Origin: Microbacterium sufflavum
Lineage (GTDB): Bacteria > Actinomycetota > Actinomycetes > Actinomycetales > Microbacteriaceae
Assembly (NCBI RefSeq): GCF_023091155.1
Contig: NZ_JAHWXK010000002.1
Span: 1 to 64,000 of the forward strand
DNA: 64,000 nucleotides
Direction of reading: 5' to 3'
A program made the position numbers and the translations under genes. Shown in pieces: positions 45,724 to 55,328 of this stretch (positions are counted from its first letter, which is position 1; each line of letters opens with the position of its first letter). The notes below the pieces were generated by a model. The model saw only the letters and a list, made by a program, of their open reading frames with translations. It was not told the DNA's origin and did not search any database.

Positions 45724-47373
45724 GTGACCACGAAGAAGACAGGCGACCCCGACGAGAATCCGCTGGGGGTGCTGGACGACACCGGGTCGATCGACACGGC
45801 GGGCATCGGCATCCTCGGCGGGACCGCCCAGGTGCGGGTGACGCTGCCGATCGAGGAGGACGACGACCTCGTCGATGACGGTGTCGTGGACGGCGAGGTG
45901 GTGGGGGACCTCATCATCGACGACGTCGCGGTCGAGGGCGCCCCTGTCCCGATCGCCGCTGCGGCGATCACGATCAGCTCGACGCCCGTGACCCCGCCGG
46001 TGGAAGAGGCGACGACGGCGTCGCCGGCGTCGTCCGATACGCCGCCGCCCGCCCCGGCGCCGGAGAAGCCGATCGTGAAAGCCGCGATCGACGAGGGGGC
46101 TCAGCGACCCGCCGGGTCCGAGACCGATGCGGTGCGGGAGGCGATCGTGCTCGACGACTCGTCCGCGGGCGACGAGCCCGGCTCGGACGACGTCTCCTCC
46201 CCGCACGCCGAGGAGGAGGCGGCCGCCGCCCGCTTCCTCGCGAAGGCTGGTGCGGATGCGGGGGCTGCTGCCTCCCCGTCCTCCGTCTCGCCAGGTCCAT
46301 CGCCCCGGAAGGAGCCACGGATGTCCACGTCCGACAGCCGATCCGTCACCCCGTCGCCGGTGCAGCCCGCACCCGCCGCCGAGGTCACCCTCGCCTCGAA
46401 GCGCCTCGGGGAGCTCAGCGAGTCCGCGCGTGAGTCCGCCGATCTGCTGACGGCCGACCGTCTGCTCGACCCGCACCACGTCACCAAGCCCGAGCCGGAG
46501 GGCGGCTGGAGCCACTTCCTCTATACGGTGTCCGGTCGACGGATCAACATCGGTGACAGCCGACGGGCCCGCGAACGCAAGGCGCTCACGGCGCGCATCG
46601 GCGCGCCGCTGACGGGCGGTGCGCGCTTCATCCCCGTACTGTCCCGCAAGGGCGGCGTGGGCAAGACCACCATCACCGCGCTTCTCGGTATGGCTCTCGC
46701 CGATGCCCGCGAGGACCGCGTGATCGCCGTGGACGCGAACCCGGATCGCGGCACCCTCGCCGACCGGGTCGTCCGTCCGCAGCACGGCAAGTCCGTGCGC
46801 GATCTCGTCCGTATCCGTGACGAGGTGCGCGGCTACCACGACATCTCCGCGATCGTGGCTCGTGACGCGACCAGGCTCGACGTGCTCGCGTCCGACGCCG
46901 ACCCCCACGTGGCCGAGGCCTTCAGCGACACCGACTACCGCGATGTCGCCGCGGTCGCCGCGCACTACTACTCGCTCGTCCTCACCGACACCGGCACCGG
47001 CATCGTGCACTCGGTGATGTCGGCCACGCTCGATCTCGCCGATCAGCTCGTGATCGTGTCGGGTCTCAGCGTCGACGAGGCACGCCTCGCGTCCGAGACG
47101 CTCACGTGGCTGGAGACCAACGGCTACACCGAGCAGGCGCGCAACGCGATCGTGGTGCTCAACCAGTCCACGCCGGGCAGCCCGCTCGTGCGCCTCAACG
47201 AGCTGCAGGCCCACTTCGCCACCCGGGTGCGCAGCGTGGTGCGGGTCCCGTACGACCCGCAGATCGCAGGCGGAGGGAGCATCGTGTTCGCGAACCTGCA
47301 GCCGGAGACCCGCACGGCTGCGCGGGAGCTCGCCGCCCTGCTCGTCGAGGGCCTGCGGGCGAAGGCCGCCTGA
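45724..47373 (+). CDS. MinD/ParA-like ATPase with a long disordered N-terminus
   Basis: A 549-aa protein. The first about 290 residues are acidic and Pro/Ala/Ser-rich, with no fold visible. The C-terminal ATPase has [19 protein letters not shown] (Walker A), [17 protein letters not shown] and [17 protein letters not shown]. The architecture recalls EspI-like ATPases of ESX secretion loci, but no ESX gene is nearby and it lies between pyc and def. It could organise a polar or membrane complex; function unknown. The GTG start is 66 bp after pyc. The stop overlaps def (TGATG). Confidence 0.8.
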   Translation: MTTKKTGDPDENPLGVLDDTGSIDTAGIGILGGTAQVRVTLPIEEDDDLVDDGVVDGEVVGDLIIDDVAVEGAPVPIAAAAITISSTPVTPPVEEATTASPASSDTPPPAPAPEKPIVKAAIDEGAQRPAGSETDAVREAIVLDDSSAGDEPGSDDVSSPHAEEEAAAARFLAKAGADAGAAASPSSVSPGPSPRKEPRMSTSDSRSVTPSPVQPAPAAEVTLASKRLGELSESARESADLLTADRLLDPHHVTKPEPEGGWSHFLYTVSGRRINIGDSRRARERKALTARIGAPLTGGARFIPVLSRKGGVGKTTITALLGMALADAREDRVIAVDANPDRGTLADRVVRPQHGKSVRDLVRIRDEVRGYHDISAIVARDATRLDVLASDADPHVAEAFSDTDYRDVAAVAAHYYSLVLTDTGTGIVHSVMSATLDLADQLVIVSGLSVDEARLASETLTWLETNGYTEQARNAIVVLNQSTPGSPLVRLNELQAHFATRVRSVVRVPYDPQIAGGGSIVFANLQPETRTAARELAALLVEGLRAKAA

Positions 47374-47864
47374 TGGCCGTCCGCGAGATCCGCATCTTCG
47401 GCGACCCGGTCCTGCGAACGGCGTGCGCTCCGATCGATGAGATCGACGACGGCGTCCGCGCCCTGGTGGCCGACCTCGTCGACACGGTCGCGCTCCCCGG
47501 ACGGGCCGGTGTGGCCGCGAACCAGATCGGCGTCGCCGTCCGGGCGTTCAGCTACAACATCGACGGCGACATCGGCTACGTCCTCAATCCCGTGCTGACC
47601 GAGGTCCGCGGGGAACCCCAGCCCACGGGGGAGGGGTGCCTGTCCGTGCCGGGCTTGTGGCACGACGCGCAGCGCCATCCGTGGGCCAGGGTCGAGGGCA
47701 TCGATCTCGACGGGCAGCCTGTGGTGCTCGAGGGCGAAGGGCTGTTGGCCCAAGCGCTCCAGCACGAGACGGACCACCTCGACGGCAAGCTCTTCCTCAC
47801 CCGGCTCGACCCGGAGACGCGCAAGGTCGCGATGCGGCAGGTGCGTGAGAGCTCCTGGTTCTAA
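47373..47864 (+). CDS. def: Peptide deformylase
   Basis: A 163-aa metallopeptidase removing the formyl group from nascent chains. The three motifs are present: [15 protein letters not shown] (motif 1, with Asn-Gln where GLAAPQ is common), EGCLSVPG (motif 2, metal Cys) and [12 protein letters not shown] (motif 3, HExxH). It overlaps the upstream ATPase by one base and ends just before a strong bidirectional terminator. Confidence 0.94.
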   Translation: MAVREIRIFGDPVLRTACAPIDEIDDGVRALVADLVDTVALPGRAGVAANQIGVAVRAFSYNIDGDIGYVLNPVLTEVRGEPQPTGEGCLSVPGLWHDAQRHPWARVEGIDLDGQPVVLEGEGLLAQALQHETDHLDGKLFLTRLDPETRKVAMRQVRESSWF

Positions 47865-47870
47865 CCGCAT

Positions 47871-47904
47871 GAAGAAGGGCCCCGCCGCGGCGGGGCCCTT
47901 CTTC
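47871..47904. terminator. Bidirectional terminator between def and the acyl-CoA ligase
   Basis: A perfect 34-nt palindrome, 17+17, starting GAAGAAGGGCCCC and ending GGGGCCCTTCTTC, between convergent genes. Confidence 0.85.
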
Positions 47905-47918
47905 GTCTGAGGTGCCGC

Positions 47919-49751
47919 TCAGCCGCCGATGGCGACGTTGGTGGTGGCGACCGGCTCGTCGTAGATCGCGGAGATCTCGTCGGCGAAGTCGTTCATGATG
48001 ACGTTGCGCTTGATGGAGAGCTTCGGGGTGAGGTGGCCGGAAGCCTCCGTCCACTCCGAGTCGAGGATCGTGAACTTGCGGATCGACTCGGCCCGCGAGA
48101 CCCGCTGGTTGGCCGCGTCCACCGCGCGCTGCACCTCGGCGCGCACCGCCGGGTTGGTGGAGGCGTCGGCGAGCGACATCTTCTCGTCCAGTCCGTTGTT
48201 GGCGAGCCAGGTGGGCAGCATCTCGGGGTCGAGGGTCACGAGCGCGGAGATGAACGGGCGCTGATCGCCGACGACGACCACCTGGCCGACGATCGGGTTC
48301 GCGCGGATGGGATCCTCGAGTGCGGCGGGTGCGACGTTCTTGCCGCCGGCGGTGACGATGATCTCCTTCTTCCGGCCGGTGATGGTGAGGAAGCCCTCGG
48401 AGTCGAAGCTGCCGATGTCGCCGGTGTGGAACCAGCCGCCCTCGCTGAAGGCTTCGGCGGTGGCCTCGGGGTTGTTCCAGTACTCCTTGAAGACGTTGAT
48501 GCCGCGGACCTCGATCTCGCCGTCGTCCGCGAGCCGGATGCCAACGCCGGGAAGGGCGGGGCCGACGGTGCCGATCTTGGACTTGTCCGCGAGGTTCACG
48601 GTGGCCGGTGCCGTGGTCTCGGTGAGGCCGTAGCCCTCGAGGATGACGACGCCGAGGCTGTGGAAGAAGTGGCCGAGGCGGGCGCCGAGGGGAGCCGAGC
48701 CCGACACCGCGTAGACCACGTTGCCGCCCATGGCCTCGCGCAGCTTGCTGTAGACCAGCTTGTTGAAGAGCGCGAACTTGAGCTTCATGCCGAACGGGAT
48801 CTTCTTGCCCTCTTCGAGGAGGCGCGAGTGCTCGATCGCGACGTCGGCGGCTGCGCGGAAGATCTTGCCCTTGCCGCCCGCTTCGGCCTTCTGCTCCGCC
48901 GAGTTGTAGACCTTCTCGAACACGCGCGGGACGGCGAGGAGGAACGTGGGCTTGAACGAGCCGAGTGCCGGCAGCAGCTGGCGCGTGTCCGGCTGATGAC
49001 CCGTGCGCACGCCGGCGTGGATGTTGAGGATCGAGATGAAGCGTGCGAACACGTGCGCGGTGGTGATGAACAGCAGCGTGGAGGAGCCGGGCGTCTGCAC
49101 GACCTCGTCGAGAGCCTTCGCGGCGTTGCGGGACAGCTCGACGAAGTTGCTGTGCGTGAGCACACACCCCTTGGGGCGCCCGGTCGAGCCGGAGGTGTAG
49201 ATGAGGGTGGCGATGTCCGAGGCGACGGCGAGGTTGCGGCGGCGGTCGATCTCCTCGTCGGAGACGGACGCTCCCTGCGCGGTGAGGGTGTCGATCGCGC
49301 CGAGGTGCAGCTGCCAGACCTCGCGCAGCAGGGGGAGGTCGCTGCGCACCTCGTCGACGCGTGCGAAGTGCTCGGGAGACTCGACGATGAGCGCGATCGC
49401 ACCGGAGTCCTCCAGGATCCACTGGATCTGGGAGGGGGAGCTGGTCTCGTAGATGGGGACCATCACCGCGCCCGCGTAGAACAGGGCGAAGTCGACCAGC
49501 GTCCACTCGTAGGTCGTCCTGGCGAGGAAGCCGACCTTCTCGCCGGGCTGGATGCCGGCGGCCGCGAAGCCCTTCGCCAGGGCGATGACCGCGGTCTGGA
49601 AGTCGGCGGCCGAGATGTCGCGCCACCCGTCGCCCTGGGGGACGGAGAAGAGGGGGCGGTCGGGCGTGGCGCGCACGCGCTCCGCGAGAAGGTCGGCGAC
49701 GTTCGCGTCGGGATCGGCGGGGACGATCGCGGGGACTTCAAACTGGACCAC
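47919..49751 (-). CDS. Long-chain fatty-acid-CoA ligase (FadD15-like)
   Basis: A 610-aa AMP-forming adenylating enzyme. The P-loop-like motif is LIYTSGSTGRPKGCVLTHSN, later motifs are LEGYGLTETTAPATVN, GWFHTGDIGSFDSEGFLTITGRKKEIIVTAGGKN. It activates long-chain fatty acids for lipid synthesis or degradation. GTG 49751 is preceded by AAGGAG at 7 nt. The PlsC-like acyltransferase is divergent; the same gene set (fadD15, acyltransferase, aroG, pknL) is grouped in mycobacteria. Confidence 0.93.
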   Translation of the reverse strand: MVQFEVPAIVPADPDANVADLLAERVRATPDRPLFSVPQGDGWRDISAADFQTAVIALAKGFAAAGIQPGEKVGFLARTTYEWTLVDFALFYAGAVMVPIYETSSPSQIQWILEDSGAIALIVESPEHFARVDEVRSDLPLLREVWQLHLGAIDTLTAQGASVSDEEIDRRRNLAVASDIATLIYTSGSTGRPKGCVLTHSNFVELSRNAAKALDEVVQTPGSSTLLFITTAHVFARFISILNIHAGVRTGHQPDTRQLLPALGSFKPTFLLAVPRVFEKVYNSAEQKAEAGGKGKIFRAAADVAIEHSRLLEEGKKIPFGMKLKFALFNKLVYSKLREAMGGNVVYAVSGSAPLGARLGHFFHSLGVVILEGYGLTETTAPATVNLADKSKIGTVGPALPGVGIRLADDGEIEVRGINVFKEYWNNPEATAEAFSEGGWFHTGDIGSFDSEGFLTITGRKKEIIVTAGGKNVAPAALEDPIRANPIVGQVVVVGDQRPFISALVTLDPEMLPTWLANNGLDEKMSLADASTNPAVRAEVQRAVDAANQRVSRAESIRKFTILDSEWTEASGHLTPKLSIKRNVIMNDFADEISAIYDEPVATTNVAIGG

Positions 49752-49884
49752 GGCAGCTCCTTCGGTACCGGTCGGGCACGGGCGTTGGTCCGAGTCTAGG
49801 GCATGGCACCCGGTCGCGCTCAGGGTGAAACTGAGTCGCGCACGGCCTGTGCGAGCGGGGCTGGGGCGGACACCGGAGCGGCGC

Positions 49885-49890
49885 TAGACT
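49885..49890 (+). promoter_or_regulatory. -10 element of the acyltransferase gene
   Basis: TAGACT is spaced 8 nt from the ATG at 49899. Confidence 0.55.
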
Positions 49891-49898
49891 TCACCTCG

Positions 49899-50588
49899 AT
49901 GTTCTACTGGCTGATGAAGTACGTCGTGATCGGCCCCGTGGTCAAGGCGGTGTTCCGCCCCTGGATCGTGGGCCGGAAGAACGTGCCCGCGAGCGGTGCG
50001 GCGATCCTCGCCAGCAATCACCTCTCGTTCGCCGACTCCATCTTCCTTCCCCTCGTGATCGATCGGCCGATGTCGTTCCTCGCCAAGAGCGACTACTTCA
50101 CCGGTCGCGGCCTCAAGGGCTGGTCGACGAAGTTCTTCATGAAGGCGACAGGACAGCTGCCCATCGACCGCTCGGGCGGCAAGGCCTCGGAGGCTTCGCT
50201 CAACACGGGACTGCAGGTGCTCGGCGGCGGCGAGCTGCTCGGCATCTATCCGGAGGGGACGCGCAGCCCCGACGGCAAGCTCTACCGCGGACGCACCGGC
50301 ATCGCGCGGATGGCGCTCGAGGCGAAGGTCCCCGTGGTCCCCGTGATCATGGTCGACACCGACACCGCGATGCCGATCGGTCGACGCATTCCCCGCATCA
50401 TGCGGGTCGGGATCGTGATCGGCGAGCCCCTCGACTTCTCTCGCTACGCGGGCATGGAGAACGACCGCTACATCCTGCGCTCCGTCACCGACGAGATCAT
50501 GGTGGCGCTGCAGCGACTGGGTCAGCAGGAGTACGAAGACGTCTACGCTTCGACCGTAAAGGACCGCCTGCCCACCCGCGTCACATAG
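49899..50588 (+). CDS. 1-acyl-sn-glycerol-3-phosphate acyltransferase (PlsC-like)
   Basis: A 229-aa acyltransferase. The catalytic HX4D box is ILASNHLSFADSIFLP and the phosphate-binding motif is GIYPEGTRSPDGKLYRGRTGIAR. An N-terminal hydrophobic segment (YWLMKYVVIGPVVKAVF) anchors it to the membrane. It acylates lysophosphatidic acid or a related acceptor for phospholipid synthesis. ATG 49899 agrees with the family start and the -10 position. Confidence 0.9.
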   Translation: MFYWLMKYVVIGPVVKAVFRPWIVGRKNVPASGAAILASNHLSFADSIFLPLVIDRPMSFLAKSDYFTGRGLKGWSTKFFMKATGQLPIDRSGGKASEASLNTGLQVLGGGELLGIYPEGTRSPDGKLYRGRTGIARMALEAKVPVVPVIMVDTDTAMPIGRRIPRIMRVGIVIGEPLDFSRYAGMENDRYILRSVTDEIMVALQRLGQQEYEDVYASTVKDRLPTRVT

Positions 50589-50623
50589 CCTCCGCAGCGC
50601 ATCTCGGCACCGTCGCCGACCAG

Positions 50624-50629
50624 TAGGCT
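50624..50629 (+). promoter_or_regulatory. -10 element, leaderless promoter of the DAHP synthase gene
   Basis: TAGGCT is spaced 6 nt from the ATG at 50636. Confidence 0.6.
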
Positions 50630-50635
50630 TGACGC

Positions 50636-51976
50636 ATGCTCCCGCACCACATCGATGCCCTTGATGCCTGGCGCTCGCTTCCCATCAAGCAGCAGCCGCA
50701 GTGGCCGGACGCCGACCGCGTCGCCGACGTCTCCCGGCAGATTGCCGCTCTCCCGCCGCTGGTCTTCGCGGGCGAGGTCGACAATCTTCGCGACCGCCTC
50801 GCGCGTGCCGCCTCCGGCCAGGCTTTCCTGCTCCAGGGCGGCGACTGCGCCGAGACCTTCGCGGGCGCGACCGCGGAGCAGATCCGCAACCGCATCAAGA
50901 CGGTGCTGCAGATGGCGGTGGTGCTCACCTACGGGGCGTCGATGCCGATCGTGAAGATGGGGCGCATGGCCGGGCAGTTCGCCAAGCCGCGCTCGAGCGA
51001 CACCGAGACCCGTGGCGAGGTCACTCTGCCGGCGTACCGTGGCGACATCGTCAACGGCTACGACTTCACGGAGGGCTCGCGCCAGGCCGACCCCGGTCGT
51101 CTGCTGCAGGGCTACCACACGGCCGCGTCGACGCTGAACCTGATCCGCGCGTTCACGCAGGGTGGTTTCGCCGATCTGCGCGAGGTGCACTCGTGGAACA
51201 AGGGGTTCGCGCAGAACCCGGCCAACCAGCGCTACGAGCGCATGGCCGCCGAGATCGACCGGGCCATCAAGTTCATGGAGGCTGCGGGCGCCGACTTCGA
51301 CGAGCTGAAGCGCGTCGAGTTCTTCACCGGCCACGAGGGCCTCCTGATGGATTACGAGCGGCCGATGACGCGCATCGACTCGCGCACGGACACCCCGTAC
51401 AACACGTCCGCCCACTTCCTGTGGATCGGGGAGCGCACGCGCGAGCTCGACGGCGCGCACGTCGACTACTTCTCGAAGATCCGCAACCCGATCGGCGTCA
51501 AGCTCGGCCCGACGACGACGCCGGAGACGGCTCTCGCGCTGATCGACAAGCTCGACCCCGAGCGCGAGCCCGGACGACTGACCTTCATCACGCGCATGGG
51601 TGCCGGCAAGATCCGCGATGCGCTGCCTCCGCTGCTCGAGGCGGTCCGCGAGTCCGGCGCGCAGCCGCTGTGGGTCACCGACCCCATGCACGGCAACGGC
51701 ATCACGACGCCCACGGGATACAAGACGCGGCGCTTCGATGACGTGGTCGACGAGGTGCGTGGGTTCTTCGAGGCGCACCGCTCCGTGGGCACGTTCCCGG
51801 GCGGCATCCACGTCGAGCTCACGGGCGACGACGTGACCGAGTGCCTCGGCGGCTCGGAGCAGATCGACGAGGCCGCCCTCGCGACGCGTTACGAGAGCCT
51901 GTGCGACCCGCGCCTGAACCACATGCAGTCCCTGGAGCTGGCGTTCCTCGTGGCCGAGGAGCTCGAGAAGCGCTGA
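50636..51976 (+). CDS. aroG: DAHP synthase, class II (plant-like)
   Basis: A 446-aa 3-deoxy-D-arabino-heptulosonate-7-phosphate synthase, first step of the shikimate pathway. Class II features: FLLQGGDCAETFAGATAEQIRNRIKTVLQM, GRMAGQFAKPRSSDTE, GRLLQGYHTAASTLNLIRAF, PLWVTDPMHGN and PGGIHVELTGDDVTECLGG. Length and position match Rv2178c. Here it lies downstream of the acyltransferase but with its own leaderless promoter. A tight terminator follows. Confidence 0.96.
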   Translation: MLPHHIDALDAWRSLPIKQQPQWPDADRVADVSRQIAALPPLVFAGEVDNLRDRLARAASGQAFLLQGGDCAETFAGATAEQIRNRIKTVLQMAVVLTYGASMPIVKMGRMAGQFAKPRSSDTETRGEVTLPAYRGDIVNGYDFTEGSRQADPGRLLQGYHTAASTLNLIRAFTQGGFADLREVHSWNKGFAQNPANQRYERMAAEIDRAIKFMEAAGADFDELKRVEFFTGHEGLLMDYERPMTRIDSRTDTPYNTSAHFLWIGERTRELDGAHVDYFSKIRNPIGVKLGPTTTPETALALIDKLDPEREPGRLTFITRMGAGKIRDALPPLLEAVRESGAQPLWVTDPMHGNGITTPTGYKTRRFDDVVDEVRGFFEAHRSVGTFPGGIHVELTGDDVTECLGGSEQIDEAALATRYESLCDPRLNHMQSLELAFLVAEELEKR

Positions 51977-51989
51977 CGCCGCGGACACT

Positions 51990-52034
51990 GCATGACGAAG
52001 GGGCCGGAACATCGTTCCGGCCCCTTCGTCATGC
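51990..52034. terminator. Bidirectional terminator between aroG and the PASTA kinase
   Basis: A perfect 21-bp stem starting GCATGACGAAGGGGCC with a 3-nt ATC loop lies between convergent genes. Confidence 0.85.
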
Positions 52035-52040
52035 GCCGAC

Positions 52041-53996
52041 TCAGCCGGCGAAGCCCATCGTGAGCGTGATCGTCGCGCCCTTCCGCTGCGGGTCCGTCGG
52101 ACTGTACGACTCGACGCGCGTGTTCTGATTGGCCAGCAGATCCCACACCGAGTCCGGGAGACCGGTGCCGCTCGTGTACACCCACTTGAAGCCGGCGTCA
52201 CGCAGTGCCTTCGTCGCCTCGTCGCGGGAGAGCCCGGACACGTCGGGGACGTCGAAGAGCGGCGGACCCTGGGAGACGATGAGCTGCACGGTCTCGCCCG
52301 GACGCCAGGACCCCTCCTCGCCGCGCTCGGCGATACCGATGACGCGGTCCTTCCCGATCGTGTCGCTGGGCTGGTACTGGCTCTCGGCGTTGACCTTGAG
52401 GCCCTTGCTGGTGAGGGCGTCGGTCGCCTGGCTCACGGTCATGTCGCTCACATCCGGCACGGGGCCGCGCGAGATCTGGATGGTGGCGGTGTCCTTCTCG
52501 AAGACCGTGCAGCCCTCGTCGCAGCCGTAGGCGTCGCCACCCGCGCGGGGGGTGATGCGCACGTTGATGACCGAGCCGTCGGCGACGTCGGTGAAGTACT
52601 CCTCGTCGTCGGTGATCTCCAGGTTCGCCCCCTCCAGGGCCGCGCGCACCTCGTCGGCAGGCACCCCGGCCACGGCGGCGATGTCGTGCGACGCGGGTCC
52701 GGCGGAGACGACGACCGCGACCGTCGCCCCCTTGTCGAGGCGTGAGCCCTCGCCCGGATCGGTCTCGATCACGGTGCCCTTGTCGACATCGACCGAGAAC
52801 TCATCGCGCTGCGTCGGCACGAATCCGGCATCGGTGAGCTCGGCGGCGGCCTGGTCGTACGTCTGACCCGCGACGGCGGGTACGGCGATGAGCGAGCCGG
52901 GGCCGGAGCCGAACCACCAGCCGACGCCGCCGGCGAGCACGGCCAGCAGCAGCACGAGAGACAGGAGGAAGGCTCCGCGGGCGCGGCGCTTGGACGCACG
53001 GCGCCGCAGGATCGTGGCGTTGTCGACCGTGCCGGCGGTGGGCGCGACAGCGTCGGGGATCACCATCGTGCCCGGCATCACCTTGGTCAGGTCGCCCGAG
53101 TCGGCGGCGCTCTGCGGGGGAACGGTCGCCCTGGTCACCGCGGGGGAGATGCCGAGCTCGCGCTCGATGTCGCGAAGGCGCTCGAGCATCTGCTGTGCAT
53201 CGTCCGGCCGCTCGTCCGGCGACTTCTCGGTCGCCCACAGCACGAGCTCGTCCAGCTGCTCGGGAACGGCGGGATTGCGCACGCTGGGGCGCGGCACCGA
53301 CTCCGTGGCGTGCTGGAACGCGATCTGCATCGGCTGCTCGCCCTTGTAGGGCTGCTCGCCCACGAGCATCTCGTACAGCATGATGCCGAGCGCATAGATG
53401 TCGCTGCGTGCGTCGGCCGTTCCGCGGGTGACGAGCTCCGGCGCGAGGTAGGCGATGGTGCCGAGGAGCTGCTGTCCGGTCGCGGTGTTCGCGGTCGTCG
53501 CGCGGGCCAGTCCGAAGTCGCCGATCTTGATGCGGCCGTCCTCGGCGAGCAGCACGTTCTCGGGCTTCACGTCGCGGTGCACGATCCCGGCACGGTGCGC
53601 CGCGGAGAGCCCGGCGAGCACGGCATCCATGATCGTGATGGTCTGCGCGACCGTGAGGCGTTTCTGCTCCCGGAGGAGTTCGCGCAGGGTGATGCCGGGC
53701 AGGTACTCCATCACCAGGTAGGCGAGCTCGCCGTCCTGGCCCTGGTCGAAGACGTTCACGACGTGCGGATCGGCCAGTCGTGCCGCGGCGCGCGCCTCCT
53801 GGATGAAGCGGCTCTGGAACGCGGAGTCGTCGCTGAGGTGCGCGTGCATGACCTTGAGGGCGATGCGGCGTTCGAGGCGGAGGTCCGTGGCGACGTATAC
53901 CGTGGCCATCCCGCCGCGCGCGATTCGAGCTCGGACTCGGTACCGACCGTCGACGAGCCGCCCGATGAGGGGGTCGGCCTGCTGATTGGTCGTCAC
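52041..53996 (-). CDS. PASTA-domain Ser/Thr protein kinase (PknL position)
   Basis: A 651-aa membrane kinase. The kinase domain (residues about 15-275) has the Gly loop IARGGMATVYVA, Lys in ALKVM, HRDVKPENVLL, DFGLAR and GTIAYLAPE. One transmembrane helix (about residues 340-360, GAFLLSLVLLLAVLAGGVGWWF) precedes four extracytoplasmic PASTA repeats, the second with an inserted Cys pair (CDEGC). It should sense muropeptides or lipid II. It sits between aroG and the Rv2175c homologue, the place of mycobacterial PknL, which lacks PASTA repeats. GTG 53996 is 6 nt after TAGAAT. Confidence 0.94.
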   Translation of the reverse strand: MTTNQQADPLIGRLVDGRYRVRARIARGGMATVYVATDLRLERRIALKVMHAHLSDDSAFQSRFIQEARAAARLADPHVVNVFDQGQDGELAYLVMEYLPGITLRELLREQKRLTVAQTITIMDAVLAGLSAAHRAGIVHRDVKPENVLLAEDGRIKIGDFGLARATTANTATGQQLLGTIAYLAPELVTRGTADARSDIYALGIMLYEMLVGEQPYKGEQPMQIAFQHATESVPRPSVRNPAVPEQLDELVLWATEKSPDERPDDAQQMLERLRDIERELGISPAVTRATVPPQSAADSGDLTKVMPGTMVIPDAVAPTAGTVDNATILRRRASKRRARGAFLLSLVLLLAVLAGGVGWWFGSGPGSLIAVPAVAGQTYDQAAAELTDAGFVPTQRDEFSVDVDKGTVIETDPGEGSRLDKGATVAVVVSAGPASHDIAAVAGVPADEVRAALEGANLEITDDEEYFTDVADGSVINVRITPRAGGDAYGCDEGCTVFEKDTATIQISRGPVPDVSDMTVSQATDALTSKGLKVNAESQYQPSDTIGKDRVIGIAERGEEGSWRPGETVQLIVSQGPPLFDVPDVSGLSRDEATKALRDAGFKWVYTSGTGLPDSVWDLLANQNTRVESYSPTDPQRKGATITLTMGFAG

Positions 53997-54002
53997 GTCA
54001 GA

Positions 54003-54008
54003 ATTCTA
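54003..54008 (-). promoter_or_regulatory. -10 element, leaderless promoter of the PASTA kinase gene
   Basis: TAGAAT on the minus strand is spaced 6 nt from the GTG at 53996. Confidence 0.6.
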
Positions 54009-54070
54009 GGGAGGATTGCCTGAAAGCCCCGGGAGCGCCTCACCCCTGGACCCCGTATTCCCCGGACATC

Positions 54071-55279
54071 TCAGCCGTACAGCGCGAGCCAGGCGTAGGC
54101 CTGAGTCTCCCACTGCCCGTACTTGTCGGGGTAGGCGGAGATCTGCACGGCCTGCGCTGCCGCGGTGAACGACAGGCTCTCCCACCCGGGGATGTCGAGC
54201 AGGCCTCGGGTGACCGTGCCGTTCGGATCGCTCGGGCCGCCATAGAACACGCGGGTGCTGCGGTCGGCGTCCATGATCTGCTCCGGCGTGCCCCACCCGG
54301 TGCTCGGGCGCTGCTGGAAGATGCCGAGCGAATCCCGATCGCCCCAGTCCAGGTTGCGCAGCCCGGACTCGACCATGCCGGTCGCGAGCGCCGTCGCGAT
54401 GGCGCGATCGGACACGCCGAACTCGCGACCGATGCGGATGATGAGGGCGGCGGTGCCGGCCTGCTCCGCGGTGAGAGCGGCGCTGAGCTGACCTCCCGGT
54501 GCGGGAGCGGCCGCCGGGGCTGTGGCCGGCGCAGGAGCGGCGGCCGCCTGCACGGCGATCTTCTGCCCGGGGTAGATGATCGACGACGGCCCGAGACCGT
54601 TCAGTGCGAAGAGAGCCTGCGTCGTGGTGCCGTAGGACTGGGCGATCCCGTACAGCGTGTCACCGGCAGCGACCGTGTGCGTCGTCGCCGCGGGAGCGGG
54701 CGCCGGAGCCGGAGCCGGAGCCGGAGCGGGAGCGGGTGCCGCGGCGGGCGCAGCCGCGGGCGCGCCGATGGCGAGGCTCTGCCCCGGGTAGATGATCGAG
54801 GCGCGGGTGAGCCCGTTCGCGGACAGGACCGCATCGACGCTCGTGCCGTAGCGCTGCGCGATGGCGTAGACCGTGTCTCCCGCGACGACGGCGTGCACGG
54901 TGGTGGCGGCCGGTGCGGGCGCGGGTGCCGGAGCAGGCGCCGGAGCGGCGGCAGGATGGAGCACGAGCGTCTGCCCCGGGTAGATCACGGAGCGCCAAGA
55001 CAGGCCGTTCCAGGTCAGGACATCGACCGTGCGCAGCCCGAAGCGACCGGCGATCGCCGCCACGGTGTCGCCCGGCTGGACGACATAGGTCGCCGGCGCC
55101 ACCTGGGCGGGCACGCCGCGCGGGGGAGCGGTGCGCTGCCGTTCGAGCGGCGCGACCGAGGCGTCGGTCACGGCGACGGCCGGCGCGGCTGTCAGCGTTG
55201 CGGCGAGAGCGCCGGCGATCGCGGCGGGCAGCCCCAGCTGCAGGGTTCGAGCGCGGCGAGCAGCGGTCTGAAGGTTCAC
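54071..55279 (-). CDS. Secreted LysM protein with transglycosylase-like C-terminus
   Basis: A 402-aa secreted cell-wall protein. An N-terminal signal sequence (about residues 1-36, LGLPAAIAGALAATLTAAPAVA) is followed by three LysM domains (YVVQPGDTVAAIAGRFG; HAVVAGDTVYAIAQRYG; HTVAAGDTLYGIAQSYG), each ending in a YPGQ motif and separated by Ala-Pro linkers. The C-terminal 130 residues (LIIRIGREFGVSDRAIATALATGMVESGLRNL, later SLGIFQQRPSTGWG) resemble lytic transglycosylases with Glu in VESGL as the catalytic candidate. GTG 55279 follows GGGGG. An MtrA-like repeat lies upstream. Confidence 0.86.
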   Translation of the reverse strand: MNLQTAARRARTLQLGLPAAIAGALAATLTAAPAVAVTDASVAPLERQRTAPPRGVPAQVAPATYVVQPGDTVAAIAGRFGLRTVDVLTWNGLSWRSVIYPGQTLVLHPAAAPAPAPAPAPAPAATTVHAVVAGDTVYAIAQRYGTSVDAVLSANGLTRASIIYPGQSLAIGAPAAAPAAAPAPAPAPAPAPAPAPAATTHTVAAGDTLYGIAQSYGTTTQALFALNGLGPSSIIYPGQKIAVQAAAAPAPATAPAAAPAPGGQLSAALTAEQAGTAALIIRIGREFGVSDRAIATALATGMVESGLRNLDWGDRDSLGIFQQRPSTGWGTPEQIMDADRSTRVFYGGPSDPNGTVTRGLLDIPGWESLSFTAAAQAVQISAYPDKYGQWETQAYAWLALYG

Positions 55280-55328
55280 GACGGGCCCCCTTTTCGAGCA
55301 CTTCACGCTGACACGGATGTATAGAGAT

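Noticed and set aside
42238..47214. A 1658-codon open frame on the minus strand
   Set aside because: It is antisense to pyruvate carboxylase and the ParA-like ATPase, both with clear motifs; long antisense frames are common in DNA of this GC content.
48033..49799. A plus-strand open frame opposite the acyl-CoA ligase gene
   Set aside because: The minus-strand product carries all adenylate-forming motifs; the opposite frame shows none.
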